Source: Minwuia sp. (GTDB taxonomy: Bacteria > Pseudomonadota > Alphaproteobacteria > Minwuiales > Minwuiaceae). From it: a DNA stretch of 58,516 nucleotides. The DNA lies in contig JARGNO010000020.1 of NCBI GenBank assembly GCA_029213165.1, positions 1-58,516 of the forward strand, in the 5' to 3' direction. Of the stretch, positions 33,548 to 42,303 are shown piece after piece. The position numbers and the translations under genes were made by a program. Position 1 is the first letter of the stretch. The number at the start of each line of letters is the position of its first letter. Under the pieces are notes generated by a model, which saw nothing but the letters and a program-made list of their open reading frames with translations, was not told the DNA's origin and ran no database searches.

Positions 33548-34717
33548 ATGCTGAAACGCACGATCACGCTTGCCGCAGGTGCGGCAATGCTGGCCACGAC
33601 GGCCATGGCTGCGGACCCGGTGAAGATCGGTTTCGTGACCACATTGTCCAAGGGTCCGGCGGTGCTGGGACGCGACATGCGCGACGCAGCCGATCTGGCC
33701 ATGGAACACATCGGCGCCAGGATGGGCGGCCGCGATGTGGAGATCATCTACAAGGATGACGAGATCAATCCCGGCATCGGCAAGAAGGTGACCGACGAAC
33801 TGGTCCAGAAGGACCGCGTCGACTTCGTGACCGGCTATATCTGGAGCCACGTTCTGCTGGCTTCCTACAAGTCCGTCATCGGCAATGGCCCGATGCTGAT
33901 TTCCGCCAATGCGGGACCGTCCCAGATCGCGGGTGAACTCTGCAACGAGGATTTCTTCTCCACCTCCTGGCAGAACGACCAGACGCCGGAAGCCATGGGC
34001 GAGGTCCTGAACCAGCTCGGCATCAAGTCGATCTACGTCATGGCCCCGAACTATGCCGCCGGCAAGAACATGGTCGCGGGCGTTGAGCGGACCTACAAGG
34101 GCGAGATCCTGGGCAAGGACTTCACCAAGTGGCCGGACCAGATCGACTTCTCCGCTGAACTCGCCAAGGCCCGCGCGGCAAAGCCCGGCGCGGTCTTCGT
34201 GTTCTATCCCGGCGGCGCTGGCGTGCAGTTCCTGAAGCAGTACGCACAGGCCGGCCTGAAGGAAACCATCCCGCTGTACACCGTGTTCACGGTTGACGCG
34301 ATCAGCCTGCCGGTGGTGAAGGACCTGGCCGTGGGCAGCCTGGCCACGCAGATGTGGTCGCCTGACCTGGACAATGCCGCGAACAAGAAGTTCGTCGATG
34401 GCTTCAAGGCCAAGTATGGCCGCTTCCCGTCGTTCTACGCCGCCCAGTCCTATGACGCGATCATGCTGATCAAGGCGGGCGTCGATGCCGTGAATGGTGA
34501 CACGGCCAACAAGGCCGGTATGCGGGCTGCCATGAAGAAGGCTGACTTCGGCTCTGTCCGTGGTGACTTCACCTATGGCAACAACAACTTCCCGATCCAG
34601 AACTTCTATCTGCGGGAAGCGATCCAGAACGATGCCGGTGAGTACACCGTGAAGACGGTCAAGACCGTGTTCACCGCGTATCAGGACAGCTACCACAGCA
34701 AGTGCCCGATGCAGTAA
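33548..34717 (+). CDS. Liv-type ABC transporter substrate-binding protein
   Basis: A 389-residue periplasmic binding protein with a signal peptide (MLKRTITLAAGAAMLATTAM, cut at AMAAD). The mature part opens with VKIGFVTTLSKGPAVLGRDM, the start of type I periplasmic-binding folds. It resembles aromatic-acid or amino-acid-binding members more than classic LivJ. The next genes encode permeases and ATPases. A GC-rich hairpin follows the stop and likely keeps its transcript more abundant than the rest. The ligand may be the substrate of the adjacent CoA pathway. Confidence 0.9.
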   Translation: MLKRTITLAAGAAMLATTAMAADPVKIGFVTTLSKGPAVLGRDMRDAADLAMEHIGARMGGRDVEIIYKDDEINPGIGKKVTDELVQKDRVDFVTGYIWSHVLLASYKSVIGNGPMLISANAGPSQIAGELCNEDFFSTSWQNDQTPEAMGEVLNQLGIKSIYVMAPNYAAGKNMVAGVERTYKGEILGKDFTKWPDQIDFSAELAKARAAKPGAVFVFYPGGAGVQFLKQYAQAGLKETIPLYTVFTVDAISLPVVKDLAVGSLATQMWSPDLDNAANKKFVDGFKAKYGRFPSFYAAQSYDAIMLIKAGVDAVNGDTANKAGMRAAMKKADFGSVRGDFTYGNNNFPIQNFYLREAIQNDAGEYTVKTVKTVFTAYQDSYHSKCPMQ

Positions 34718-34737
34718 GGGCGCTTCACCAGATGCCG

Positions 34738-34767
34738 GGTTCCGGGGAAGACGCCTTCCCCGGAACC
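34738..34767 (+). terminator. Intercistronic hairpin after substrate-binding protein gene
   Basis: GGTTCCGGGGAA (34738-34749) and TTCCCCGGAACC (34756-34767) form a perfect 12-bp stem with a six-base loop, 20 bases after the stop. The permease gene begins 29 bases later. Such hairpins commonly stabilise binding-protein mRNA or cause partial termination. Confidence 0.75.
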
Positions 34768-34796
34768 TTGCGTCCGGTGGCCTTTGACGAGACGAC

Positions 34797-35720
34797 ATGA
34801 ACTGGATCCTTCTGATAGAGCAGACCCTGAACGGCCTGCAACTCGGGTTGCTGCTGTTCCTGCTCGCCGCCGGATTGACGCTGGTCTTCGGCATCATGGA
34901 TCTGGTGAACCTGGCGCACGGCTCGCTCTACATGGTCGGTGCCTATTTCGCGGCGACCTTCACGGCCTGGACCGGCTCCTTCGTATACGCCGTGGTGCTT
35001 ACCCTGCCCGCGACATTGCTTGTCGGCGCGGTGGTGGAGATCGTCTGCCTTCGAAGCCTCTATGACCGCGATCATCTGGATCAGGTGCTGGCAACGTTCG
35101 GCCTGATCCTGTTCTTCAACGAGCTTGTCCGGCTGGTCTGGGGACCGGCGGGACTGAGTGTTCCCCTGCCCGAGTTCCTCTCCAGTTCCCTGGAACTGGC
35201 ACCCGGCCTGATCTACCCGAGCTACCGACTGGCAATCATCATTGCCTCGCTGCTTGCTGCCTTCTTCCTCTACTGGCTGGTGGCGCGCACCCGTATCGGC
35301 ATGCTGATCCGCGCCGGGGCATCCAACCGGGAAATGGTTGGCGCGCTGGGGGTCAATATCCGCTTCCTCTTCACCATTGTCTTCGGCCTCGGCGCCGCGC
35401 TCGCCGGACTGGCGGGCCTGATGGCCGCCCCGATCTCGACGGTGGAGATCGGCATGGGAGAGAACGTCCTGATCCTGGCCTTCGTGGTCATCGTGATCGG
35501 TGGCATAGGGTCCATTCGCGGGGCCTTCGTTTCCGCCCTTCTGATCGGCCTGATCGACACGGTGGGCCGCGCCTTCCTGCCTGACGTGATCGGCGGCTTC
35601 TTCGACGACGAGTTCGCGGATGCCGCCGCCCCGGCGCTGGCGTCCATGAGCATCTATCTGCTGATGGCGGTGATCCTGGCCTTCCGGCCGGAGGGCCTGT
35701 TCTCGGCCAGGAACGGCTGA
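34797..35720 (+). CDS. livH: Branched-chain-type ABC transporter permease LivH
   Basis: A 307-residue permease with about eight hydrophobic helices. FGIMDLVNLAHGSLYMVGAY at about residues 31-50 is the LivH signature, and an RNREMVGALG-like EAA-type loop (SNREMVGALGVNI) is near 180. Usual length. It ends five bases before livM. Acts with LivM as the membrane channel. Confidence 0.93.
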   Translation: MNWILLIEQTLNGLQLGLLLFLLAAGLTLVFGIMDLVNLAHGSLYMVGAYFAATFTAWTGSFVYAVVLTLPATLLVGAVVEIVCLRSLYDRDHLDQVLATFGLILFFNELVRLVWGPAGLSVPLPEFLSSSLELAPGLIYPSYRLAIIIASLLAAFFLYWLVARTRIGMLIRAGASNREMVGALGVNIRFLFTIVFGLGAALAGLAGLMAAPISTVEIGMGENVLILAFVVIVIGGIGSIRGAFVSALLIGLIDTVGRAFLPDVIGGFFDDEFADAAAPALASMSIYLLMAVILAFRPEGLFSARNG

Positions 35721-35724
35721 GCCG

Positions 35725-36738
35725 ATGCAGATGATACGTTTCGGTTTCATTGCCCTGGTCATGCTGGCGCTTGCCGCCGTGCCGGCCGTCGCCACTGCAA
35801 TCGACGAACCGTTCTACATCTCCCTGTTCACGCGGATGCTGGTGCTGGCAATAGCGGCCAGTTCCCTGAATCTGGTGCTTGGCTATGGCGGGATGGTCAG
35901 CTTCGGCCATGCGGCCTATCTCGGCCTCGGCAGCTATGTCGTGGGCGTCGGCTTCTATCATGCAGCCAACGACGGCATGGATTGGGCCCTGAACGGCTGG
36001 CTGCATCTGGCGCTCACCATCATCATTCCGGGACTGGCGGCACTGCTGATCGGCGCGATCTCGCTGCGCACGCGCGGCGTCTATTTCATCATGATCACGT
36101 TGGCCTTCTCGCAGATGCTCTACTACTTCTTCATCGGGCTGGAGCGCTATGGAGGCGATGACGGACTCAGCCTCTGGTATCTGAGCGACTTCGGGTCAGT
36201 GATGGACCTGAACGATGACTCCCAGCTCTACTATCTGGCCTACGGACTGCTGGTGCTGGTGCTGTTCATCCTCTACCGGCTGGTGAACTCCCGCTTCGGC
36301 ATGGTCGTGCGCGGCGCGAAGTCGAATGAGCGGCGACTGATGGCCGTGGGCTTTCCGACCTATCGCTATCGCCTGGTCGCCTTCGGCATTTCCGGCGCGA
36401 TCTGTGGTGTTGCAGGCTTCCTGATGGCCAACCAGTCGGAGTTCGTCAGCACATCGGAAATGCACTGGGTCCATTCGGGCGACCTGATCGTCATGGTCGT
36501 GCTCGGCGGCATGGGCACGCTGTTCGGGCCGGTCCTTGGCGCCGTCGGCTTCCTGATGCTGGAGCAGTATCTGCCGGAACTGATGGAGGGCATCTGCCAC
36601 ATCATCGGCGGCAACAGCTGCGGCATTGCCGGGGAGTACTGGAAGATGGTCTTCGGTCCCCTGCTGATCCTGATCGTGCTGTTCGCACGCGGTGGTATCG
36701 ACGGACTGCTGCAGGGCAAGGTGGGCCGCAATGTCTGA
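35725..36738 (+). CDS. livM: Branched-chain-type ABC transporter permease LivM
   Basis: A 337-residue permease with the LivM landmark SSLNLVLGYGGMVSFGHAAY near residues 47-66, and GAKSNERRLMAVG as the cytoplasmic coupling loop near 195. About nine helices. The stop overlaps the livG start (ATGTCTGA). Pairs with LivH. Confidence 0.93.
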   Translation: MQMIRFGFIALVMLALAAVPAVATAIDEPFYISLFTRMLVLAIAASSLNLVLGYGGMVSFGHAAYLGLGSYVVGVGFYHAANDGMDWALNGWLHLALTIIIPGLAALLIGAISLRTRGVYFIMITLAFSQMLYYFFIGLERYGGDDGLSLWYLSDFGSVMDLNDDSQLYYLAYGLLVLVLFILYRLVNSRFGMVVRGAKSNERRLMAVGFPTYRYRLVAFGISGAICGVAGFLMANQSEFVSTSEMHWVHSGDLIVMVVLGGMGTLFGPVLGAVGFLMLEQYLPELMEGICHIIGGNSCGIAGEYWKMVFGPLLILIVLFARGGIDGLLQGKVGRNV

Positions 36739-37486
36739 GGCACTGACCATCGAGGGACTGGTGAAGCAGTTCGGCGGCCTGACCGCGACCGACCACCTTT
36801 CCCTGTCCGTGACGGAAGGGGAGGTCCATGCCGTCATCGGACCCAATGGGGCCGGCAAGACCACCCTGATCGGCCAGTTGACGGGGGAGATCACGCCCAA
36901 CGCCGGCACGATCCGCTTCGCAGGTCGGGATGTCACCGGCCTGCCGGTGCATCAACGCTCCATGCTTGGGCTCGCCCGGTCGTTTCAGATCACGAATGTG
37001 CTGGCCGACTTCACCGCGCGCGCCAACGTCGCCCTGGCCGTGCAGGCGCATCAGGGACATTCCTTCCGGTTCTGGCGCAAGGCTGCGACCGACCCCCGGC
37101 TGATCGGCCCGGCGGAGGAGTTTCTGGCGACGGTTGGCCTGGCGGATCGCGCCGACATCGCCGCATCCAGTCTCAGCCATGGGGAGCAGCGGCAGCTCGA
37201 GATCGCCATGGCCCTGGCGACACAGCCCGCGATGTTGCTGCTGGACGAGCCGATGGCCGGCATGGGGCCGGAGGACAGCGCCCGCATGGTGGAGATACTG
37301 AAACGTCTCAAGGGAGAGCTGACGATCCTGCTGGTGGAGCATGACATGGACGCCGTGTTCGCCCTTGCCGACCGCATCACGGTGCTGGTCTATGGCCGCG
37401 CGATCGCCACCGGCTCACCGGAGCAGATACGCAACGACCCGGATGTCCGCGCCGCCTATCTTGGCGAGGAGACCGGAGATGCTTGA
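36731..37486 (+). CDS. livG: ABC transporter ATPase LivG
   Basis: A 251-residue ATPase. Walker A GPNGAGKTTLIG (about 36-47), Q-loop region LARSFQITNVL, signature SLSHGEQRQLEIAMAL (about 152) and Walker B MLLLDEPMAGM (about 173) are intact. The C-terminal DVRAAYLGEE is the typical LivG tail. Start chosen at 36731, overlapping the livM stop by eight bases; its own stop overlaps livF. Confidence 0.94.
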   Translation: MSEALTIEGLVKQFGGLTATDHLSLSVTEGEVHAVIGPNGAGKTTLIGQLTGEITPNAGTIRFAGRDVTGLPVHQRSMLGLARSFQITNVLADFTARANVALAVQAHQGHSFRFWRKAATDPRLIGPAEEFLATVGLADRADIAASSLSHGEQRQLEIAMALATQPAMLLLDEPMAGMGPEDSARMVEILKRLKGELTILLVEHDMDAVFALADRITVLVYGRAIATGSPEQIRNDPDVRAAYLGEETGDA

Positions 37487-38180
37487 AGTCTCCGGTCTGG
37501 AAACATCCTATGGCCAGAGCCAGGTGCTGTTCGGCATGGAGCTTTCCGTCGCTGCGGGCCAGGTCGTGACCCTGATGGGCCGCAACGGCATGGGCAAGAC
37601 CACCACGGTCCGATCCATCATGGGTCTGACGAAGGGGCATGCCGGATCGATCAGGTTCGAGGGGACGGAAATTCGTGGCATGCCGTCCTATCGTGTCGCG
37701 AAGATGGGGTTGGGGCTGGTGCCGGAGGGGCGACAGATCTTTCCCAACCTGTCCGTTCGGGAGAACCTGGTCGCGACCGCCGACAACCGGTCGCCAGGCG
37801 CCGCACGCTGGACACTGGAAACCGTACTCGCCGCCTTCCCGCGTCTGTTGGAGCGTGCCGGGAACATGGGGAACCAGCTTTCGGGCGGAGAGCAGCAGAT
37901 GCTTGCCGTCGCACGGGCGCTGATGACCAATCCACGCCTGCTGGTCCTGGATGAGGCGACCGAAGGCCTGGCGCCACTGATCCGGCAGGAAATCTGGTCG
38001 ATCCTGAGCAGCCTGAAGTCGGAAGGTCAGGCCATTCTTGTCATCGACAAGAATGTTGCTGCGCTGAAGCGGCTCGCGGACCGGCACTATTTCATCGAGA
38101 AGGGGCGGGTCGCCTGGTCCGGCTCGACAGTCGAACTGAGTGCCGCCGCGGACATTGAACAACGCTATCTCGGTGTCTGA
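37479..38180 (+). CDS. livF: ABC transporter ATPase LivF
   Basis: A 233-residue ATPase with Walker A GRNGMGKTTTVRS (about 35-47), the LivF-typical LGLVPEGRQIFPNLSVREN segment, signature LSGGEQQMLAVARAL (about 137) and Walker B LLVLDEATEGLAP (about 157). Start overlaps the livG stop (ATGCTTGA). Completes the five-gene transporter. The C-terminus ends in the usual QRYLGV. Confidence 0.94.
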   Translation: MLEVSGLETSYGQSQVLFGMELSVAAGQVVTLMGRNGMGKTTTVRSIMGLTKGHAGSIRFEGTEIRGMPSYRVAKMGLGLVPEGRQIFPNLSVRENLVATADNRSPGAARWTLETVLAAFPRLLERAGNMGNQLSGGEQQMLAVARALMTNPRLLVLDEATEGLAPLIRQEIWSILSSLKSEGQAILVIDKNVAALKRLADRHYFIEKGRVAWSGSTVELSAAADIEQRYLGV

Positions 38181-38275
38181 AACACCCTGCTCGACGATAT
38201 TCACGATTTCTACATTGAATCCAGCCGAAACTGTCACAAAGCAAACAAGCAGGCAGCCGGCGGGGTAACTCCAAG

Positions 38276-39355
38276 ATGTACGACCTGGACAGCGGTGCGG
38301 AAGCACGTCGCATCTCTGAGGCGGCCCTGCAATTGCTCGAAGCCTACGAAATTCCGGCAAATCCCGATTATTTTCGTCTGATGTACGACTATGTCTCCGG
38401 ACGCGATCCGGTCGTCACGCGTCAGTTGGGCGATGCGGCAAGCGAAAGCAATGTGCGCTTCCGCCGTGTCGCCACCGACCTGCTGCTGCACCACTATGGT
38501 GAGGGCCGGACCCTGAACCTGCTGTCGGAAACCGGCGGCGCGCTGGGAGAGATCGTCAATCGCTCGGCTGGTCAACTGGCCGAGGCCGGGTCCGAGGCCA
38601 AGGACTTCAGTTCCGAACTCGGCGGCTTCGCGGACGGTCTGGGGGTGACTGACACAACGGTCAACATCGACAACCTGGTCGAACAGATGGTCACCTCGAC
38701 GCGCCGGATGCAGGCGAAATGCGCCAAGCTGGAAACCGACCTCAGCCAGTCGAGCAACGAGATCAACAACCTGCGCAACAAGCTCGACGAGACACGCGCC
38801 GAGGCGCTGACCGACAAGCTGACGGGCATCTCCAACCGGGCAGGCTTCGACAAGGCACTGAGCACTGCGATCGTCGAGGCCCGAGACGAGAACGATCCCA
38901 TGACCCTGGTCATGTGCGACATCGATCACTTCAAGAGCTTCAATGACAACTATGGCCACCAGGTCGGCGATCAGGTCCTGCGCCTGGTCGGCGGGATCCT
39001 GCGCAGCACGCTGAAGGGGCAGGACATTCCCTGCCGCTACGGCGGCGAGGAGTTCGCCATGATCCTGCCGCGCACCGAACTCCAGGGTGCCAGCAAGGTC
39101 GCGGAGGCGATCCGCACCGCAATCGAACGCAAGCGCATCGTCCGCAAGAGCACGGGCGAAGCCATTTCCCGGGTCACCATGTCGTTCGGTGTAGCCGAAT
39201 ACATCCCCGGCGAACCCGGCAGCGATCTGATCGAACGCGCCGACAATGCGCTCTATCTTGCCAAGAACGCAGGACGAAACCGTGTCTGCCTCGAGGAACC
39301 GGTGACCGCAAGCCCGGTGGCCGCTACCCGGCCCGCAATGGCCGCGACCGGTTGA
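38276..39355 (+). CDS. Diguanylate cyclase (GGDEF domain)
   Basis: A 359-residue cytoplasmic protein. Residues 1 to about 140 form a helical N-terminal domain I do not recognise, followed by a coiled coil (about 140-185). The GGDEF domain has DKLTGISNRAGFD, the metal-binding CDIDHFKSFND, and an active GGEEF in CRYGGEEFAMILP near 259. The allosteric I-site position reads KGQD rather than RxxD, so product inhibition may be weakened. It makes cyclic-di-GMP. Stand-alone gene. Confidence 0.92.
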   Translation: MYDLDSGAEARRISEAALQLLEAYEIPANPDYFRLMYDYVSGRDPVVTRQLGDAASESNVRFRRVATDLLLHHYGEGRTLNLLSETGGALGEIVNRSAGQLAEAGSEAKDFSSELGGFADGLGVTDTTVNIDNLVEQMVTSTRRMQAKCAKLETDLSQSSNEINNLRNKLDETRAEALTDKLTGISNRAGFDKALSTAIVEARDENDPMTLVMCDIDHFKSFNDNYGHQVGDQVLRLVGGILRSTLKGQDIPCRYGGEEFAMILPRTELQGASKVAEAIRTAIERKRIVRKSTGEAISRVTMSFGVAEYIPGEPGSDLIERADNALYLAKNAGRNRVCLEEPVTASPVAATRPAMAATG

Positions 39356-39436
39356 GCCGGTGAGACAGAAGGCTTTACACGCCAAGCCATAAGCGTCTAT
39401 TCAGCCCGACGATCATCTCATCGGAGAACGCCGCCC

Positions 39437-39871
39437 ATGCCCAAACCCGAATGGGGTGCCAAGCACAGCTGCTCCAGCTGTGGCACCAAGTTCTACGACT
39501 TCAACAAGACGCCGCTGATCTGCCCCAAGTGCGGAACGGAGAACCAGCCCCTGGTGGTGTTCAAGCAGCGTCGCCCGGCACCGGCAGATCCGCCGAAGAA
39601 GCCGACCCCCGCCAAACCCGTCAAGGCCGTCAGTGATGACGAGGATGATGACGAGGGTCTGGAGGATGACGACGACGATACCCTTCTGGACGACGACGAT
39701 GATGATGCCGACGTCTCGCTGTCGGACGACGACGAGGATGACGCGCCGGTGCCAGGCACTCCCGACGTTGACGAGGAAGGGGACGACGAGCCTGTAGACC
39801 TTGGCGACCCGGACATTGACGACGATGACGACGAACTGTCCGATGATGACGAGGATGACGACCCCAAGTAA
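39437..39871 (+). CDS. TIGR02300 / FYDLN acidic zinc-ribbon protein
   Basis: A 144-residue protein. C12, C15, C29 and C32 form two CxxC pairs of a small zinc ribbon, with KFYDFNKTPLICPKCG matching the FYDLN family of alphaproteobacteria. From about residue 70 on, the tail is almost entirely Asp/Glu, with TPA/PAK-rich linker before it. Function is unknown; the acidic tail suggests interaction with basic partners or metal. A strong terminator follows. Confidence 0.9.
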   Translation: MPKPEWGAKHSCSSCGTKFYDFNKTPLICPKCGTENQPLVVFKQRRPAPADPPKKPTPAKPVKAVSDDEDDDEGLEDDDDDTLLDDDDDDADVSLSDDDEDDAPVPGTPDVDEEGDDEPVDLGDPDIDDDDDELSDDDEDDDPK

Positions 39872-39906
39872 GGTCTGACGGCATCTCTCGCGGAACTGCT
39901 GCAACA

Positions 39907-39949
39907 AGAAAGCCACCGCCCCGGGCCCGATCCGGCGCGGTGGCTTTCT
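39907..39949 (+). terminator. Terminator hairpin after the FYDLN gene
   Basis: AGAAAGCCACCGC (39907-39919) and GCGGTGGCTTTCT (39937-39949) are a perfect 13-bp inverted repeat, 36 bases after the stop. The loop is GC-rich. The right arm ends in CTTTCT, so it resembles a Rho-independent terminator with a short U tract and can work in either direction. Confidence 0.75.
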
Positions 39950-40071
39950 GATTCCGGGCAGCAGCCGAACCCGACGCAATCAATTGACGTCATGCATTAG
40001 CTGACTACAGTTCAGTTATATCGGTTCTGCCTGCTGCGGAACGTCAGACAGTCATCGGGGGATATGCCGGA

Positions 40072-41430
40072 ATGACCGCCATCGACCAGAGCACCCCGGC
40101 CCGGGCCGGAGAGGACGACCTTGCCCACCTGCCCGGTCACAAGGGCATGCCAGGGCTTGGCGACACGCTGAAGTTCCTGAAGGACCCCATGGGGCTTCAG
40201 CGGCAGAACTACAGCGACTATGGCGCAGTCTACAAGGGCAAGACGTTCATGCAGTGGAACGTCACCATGCTGGGTCCGGACGCGCTCGAAATGGTGCTGA
40301 TGGACCGGGAGAAGAATTTCTCTTCCAGGCTCGGCTGGTCGCACATGCTGCGCCGCCTGTTCTCTGACGGACTCATGCTGCGCGACTTCGACGATCACCG
40401 TGCCCACCGCCGCATCATGCAGGTGGCGTTCAAGCCGGCACCGATGAAGGATTATTTGCTGCGCATGAACGGCGGCATCGAGGCCCGTCTGGATGAATGG
40501 TCGCTGAAGTCGGAGTTCAAGTTCTACCCGGCGATCAAGGAACTGACGCTCGACCTCGGGGCCAGCGTCTTCCTGGGACTGGACATGGGGCCTGAATCGC
40601 GGCGCATCAATCAGGCTTTCGTGGATGAAGTCGCGGCCTCGGTCTCCGTCGTGCGCCGCCCCGTGCCGGGCCTGGCGATGGCGCGCGGCGTGAAGGCGCG
40701 CAAGTTCCTGAATGAATTCTTCCGCGACCTGATTCCGGTACGGCGTGCAGGTAATGGTGACGACATGTTCACGCAGCTCTGCCAGGCGGAATCGGAGGAC
40801 GGGCAGAAGCTGTCGGATCAGGAGATCATCGATCACCTGAACTTCCTGCTGATGGCCGCGCATGACACCACGACCAGCTCGCTGACCACCATGTTCTGGG
40901 CGCTGGCCGCGTTCCCGGAATGGCAGGAACGTATCCGGGCGGAGGTGGCGGAAATTGGCGGCACGCACCTGACCTATGACCGCATGGGTGAAATGGACTA
41001 CGCGGAGCGCACGTTCAACGAGGCGCTGCGCTGCATGCCGCCGGTCCCCTTCATTCCGCGCCGCGTGATGCGCGATTTCGAGTTTCAGGGAAAGACCATT
41101 CCGGCGGGCACCAACGTCAGTGTCAGCCCTGGCTTCGTGCACATGATGCCGGAGCTGTGGACGGAACCGGAGAAGTTCGACCCCGACCGCTTCTCCGCCA
41201 ACCGGGCAGAGCACCGCAATCACAAGTTCGCCTGGGCACCGTTCGGTGGCGGCGCGCACAAGTGCCTGGGAATGCATTTCGCCTACATGCAGGTAAAGGC
41301 ATTCTCCTTCCAGTTCCTGCAGCGGTTCCGGGTCAGTGTCGAGCCGGGCTATGAGCCGGAATGGGCGCGCATCCCGATCCCGAAGCCGCTGGATGGCCTG
41401 CCGGTGAAGCTGGAACGGCTCCGGGACTGA
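40072..41430 (+). CDS. Cytochrome P450
   Basis: A 452-residue soluble P450. The I-helix oxygen-activation motif AAHDTTTSS is near residue 263, the K-helix ExxR is EALR near 321, and the haem-ligand loop FGGGAHKCLG places the cysteine at about 398. No membrane anchor. Its longer N-terminus (GHKGMPGLGDTLKFLKDP) resembles CYP51/CYP120-like rather than P450cam-like classes. No ferredoxin partner is adjacent. phhA follows 56 bases later, so co-transcription is possible. Substrate unknown. Confidence 0.92.
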   Translation: MTAIDQSTPARAGEDDLAHLPGHKGMPGLGDTLKFLKDPMGLQRQNYSDYGAVYKGKTFMQWNVTMLGPDALEMVLMDREKNFSSRLGWSHMLRRLFSDGLMLRDFDDHRAHRRIMQVAFKPAPMKDYLLRMNGGIEARLDEWSLKSEFKFYPAIKELTLDLGASVFLGLDMGPESRRINQAFVDEVAASVSVVRRPVPGLAMARGVKARKFLNEFFRDLIPVRRAGNGDDMFTQLCQAESEDGQKLSDQEIIDHLNFLLMAAHDTTTSSLTTMFWALAAFPEWQERIRAEVAEIGGTHLTYDRMGEMDYAERTFNEALRCMPPVPFIPRRVMRDFEFQGKTIPAGTNVSVSPGFVHMMPELWTEPEKFDPDRFSANRAEHRNHKFAWAPFGGGAHKCLGMHFAYMQVKAFSFQFLQRFRVSVEPGYEPEWARIPIPKPLDGLPVKLERLRD

Positions 41431-41486
41431 CGGCAGGTCCGCATTCCGGGTTGCCGTCGGCGGACCGGGAACACTACGGTTCAACC

Positions 41487-42269
41487 ATGAATGACCATGT
41501 CATCGATCAGGGCTTCGATGCCTATACAGACAGCGATCACGCGGTCTGGCGGACACTTTTCGAGCGTCAGTCCAGGCTGCTGCCCGGTCGCGCCGCACCG
41601 GAATTTGTCGAGGGGCTGAAGGCGCTGGGCGTTGCCGCGGACGGCATCCCGGACTTCGGGACCCTGTCCGACATACTGGAGGCCGCCACCGGCTGGCGCA
41701 TCGTCGCCGTCGCCGGGCTGGTTCCCGATGATGTCTTCTTCCGCCACCTGGCCAACCGCCGGTTCCCGGTCACCAACTGGATCCGCAAGCCGGAGCAACT
41801 GGACTACCTGCAGGAACCGGACGTGTTTCACGACTGCTTCGGTCACGTTCCCATGCTGTTCAACCCGGTCTTCGCCGACTACATGGCGGCCTATGGCCGG
41901 GGGGGCATGAAGGCGCTGAAGCTGGGCGCCCTGAAACTGCTGGCGCGGCTGTACTGGTACACGGTGGAATTCGGGCTGATCCGTACCGGTGAGGGGTTGC
42001 GCATCTATGGCGCGGGCATTGTCTCATCGCGGGGTGAAACCGTCTTCAGCCTGGAGGACGAAGCGCCGAACCGGCTCGCCTTTGACCTGCTGCGGATCAT
42101 GCGCACCGACTACATCATCGACCACTATCAGCAGACCTATTTCGTCATCGATTCCTACGATCAGTTGTTCGACGCGACACGGCCCGATTTCACGCCCTAC
42201 TATGAACGGCTGAAGCCCCTGTCGAGCCTGCAGCCAGATCAGGTCCTGCCATCCGACGAACGGGTCTGA
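41487..42269 (+). CDS. phhA: Phenylalanine 4-monooxygenase
   Basis: A 260-residue, pterin-dependent hydroxylase in the short bacterial form. The 2-His-1-carboxylate iron site is visible: H115 and H120 in FHDCFGHVP, and E161 in YWYTVEFGLI. It converts phenylalanine to tyrosine. The start at 41487 follows the P450 stop closely; an earlier in-frame start would read into the preceding gene. No pterin dehydratase (phhB) is adjacent. Links to the aromatic catabolism suggested elsewhere in the window are inferred. Confidence 0.95.
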   Translation: MNDHVIDQGFDAYTDSDHAVWRTLFERQSRLLPGRAAPEFVEGLKALGVAADGIPDFGTLSDILEAATGWRIVAVAGLVPDDVFFRHLANRRFPVTNWIRKPEQLDYLQEPDVFHDCFGHVPMLFNPVFADYMAAYGRGGMKALKLGALKLLARLYWYTVEFGLIRTGEGLRIYGAGIVSSRGETVFSLEDEAPNRLAFDLLRIMRTDYIIDHYQQTYFVIDSYDQLFDATRPDFTPYYERLKPLSSLQPDQVLPSDERV

Positions 42270-42303
42270 CGGGTGCACCCGATGGCCAGCAGGCGATCAT
42301 GCC

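Noticed and set aside
40012-41484. A 490-residue open frame antisense to the P450 gene
   Set aside because: A shadow frame with His/Arg/Gln-rich composition; the P450 signature motifs on the plus strand are decisive.
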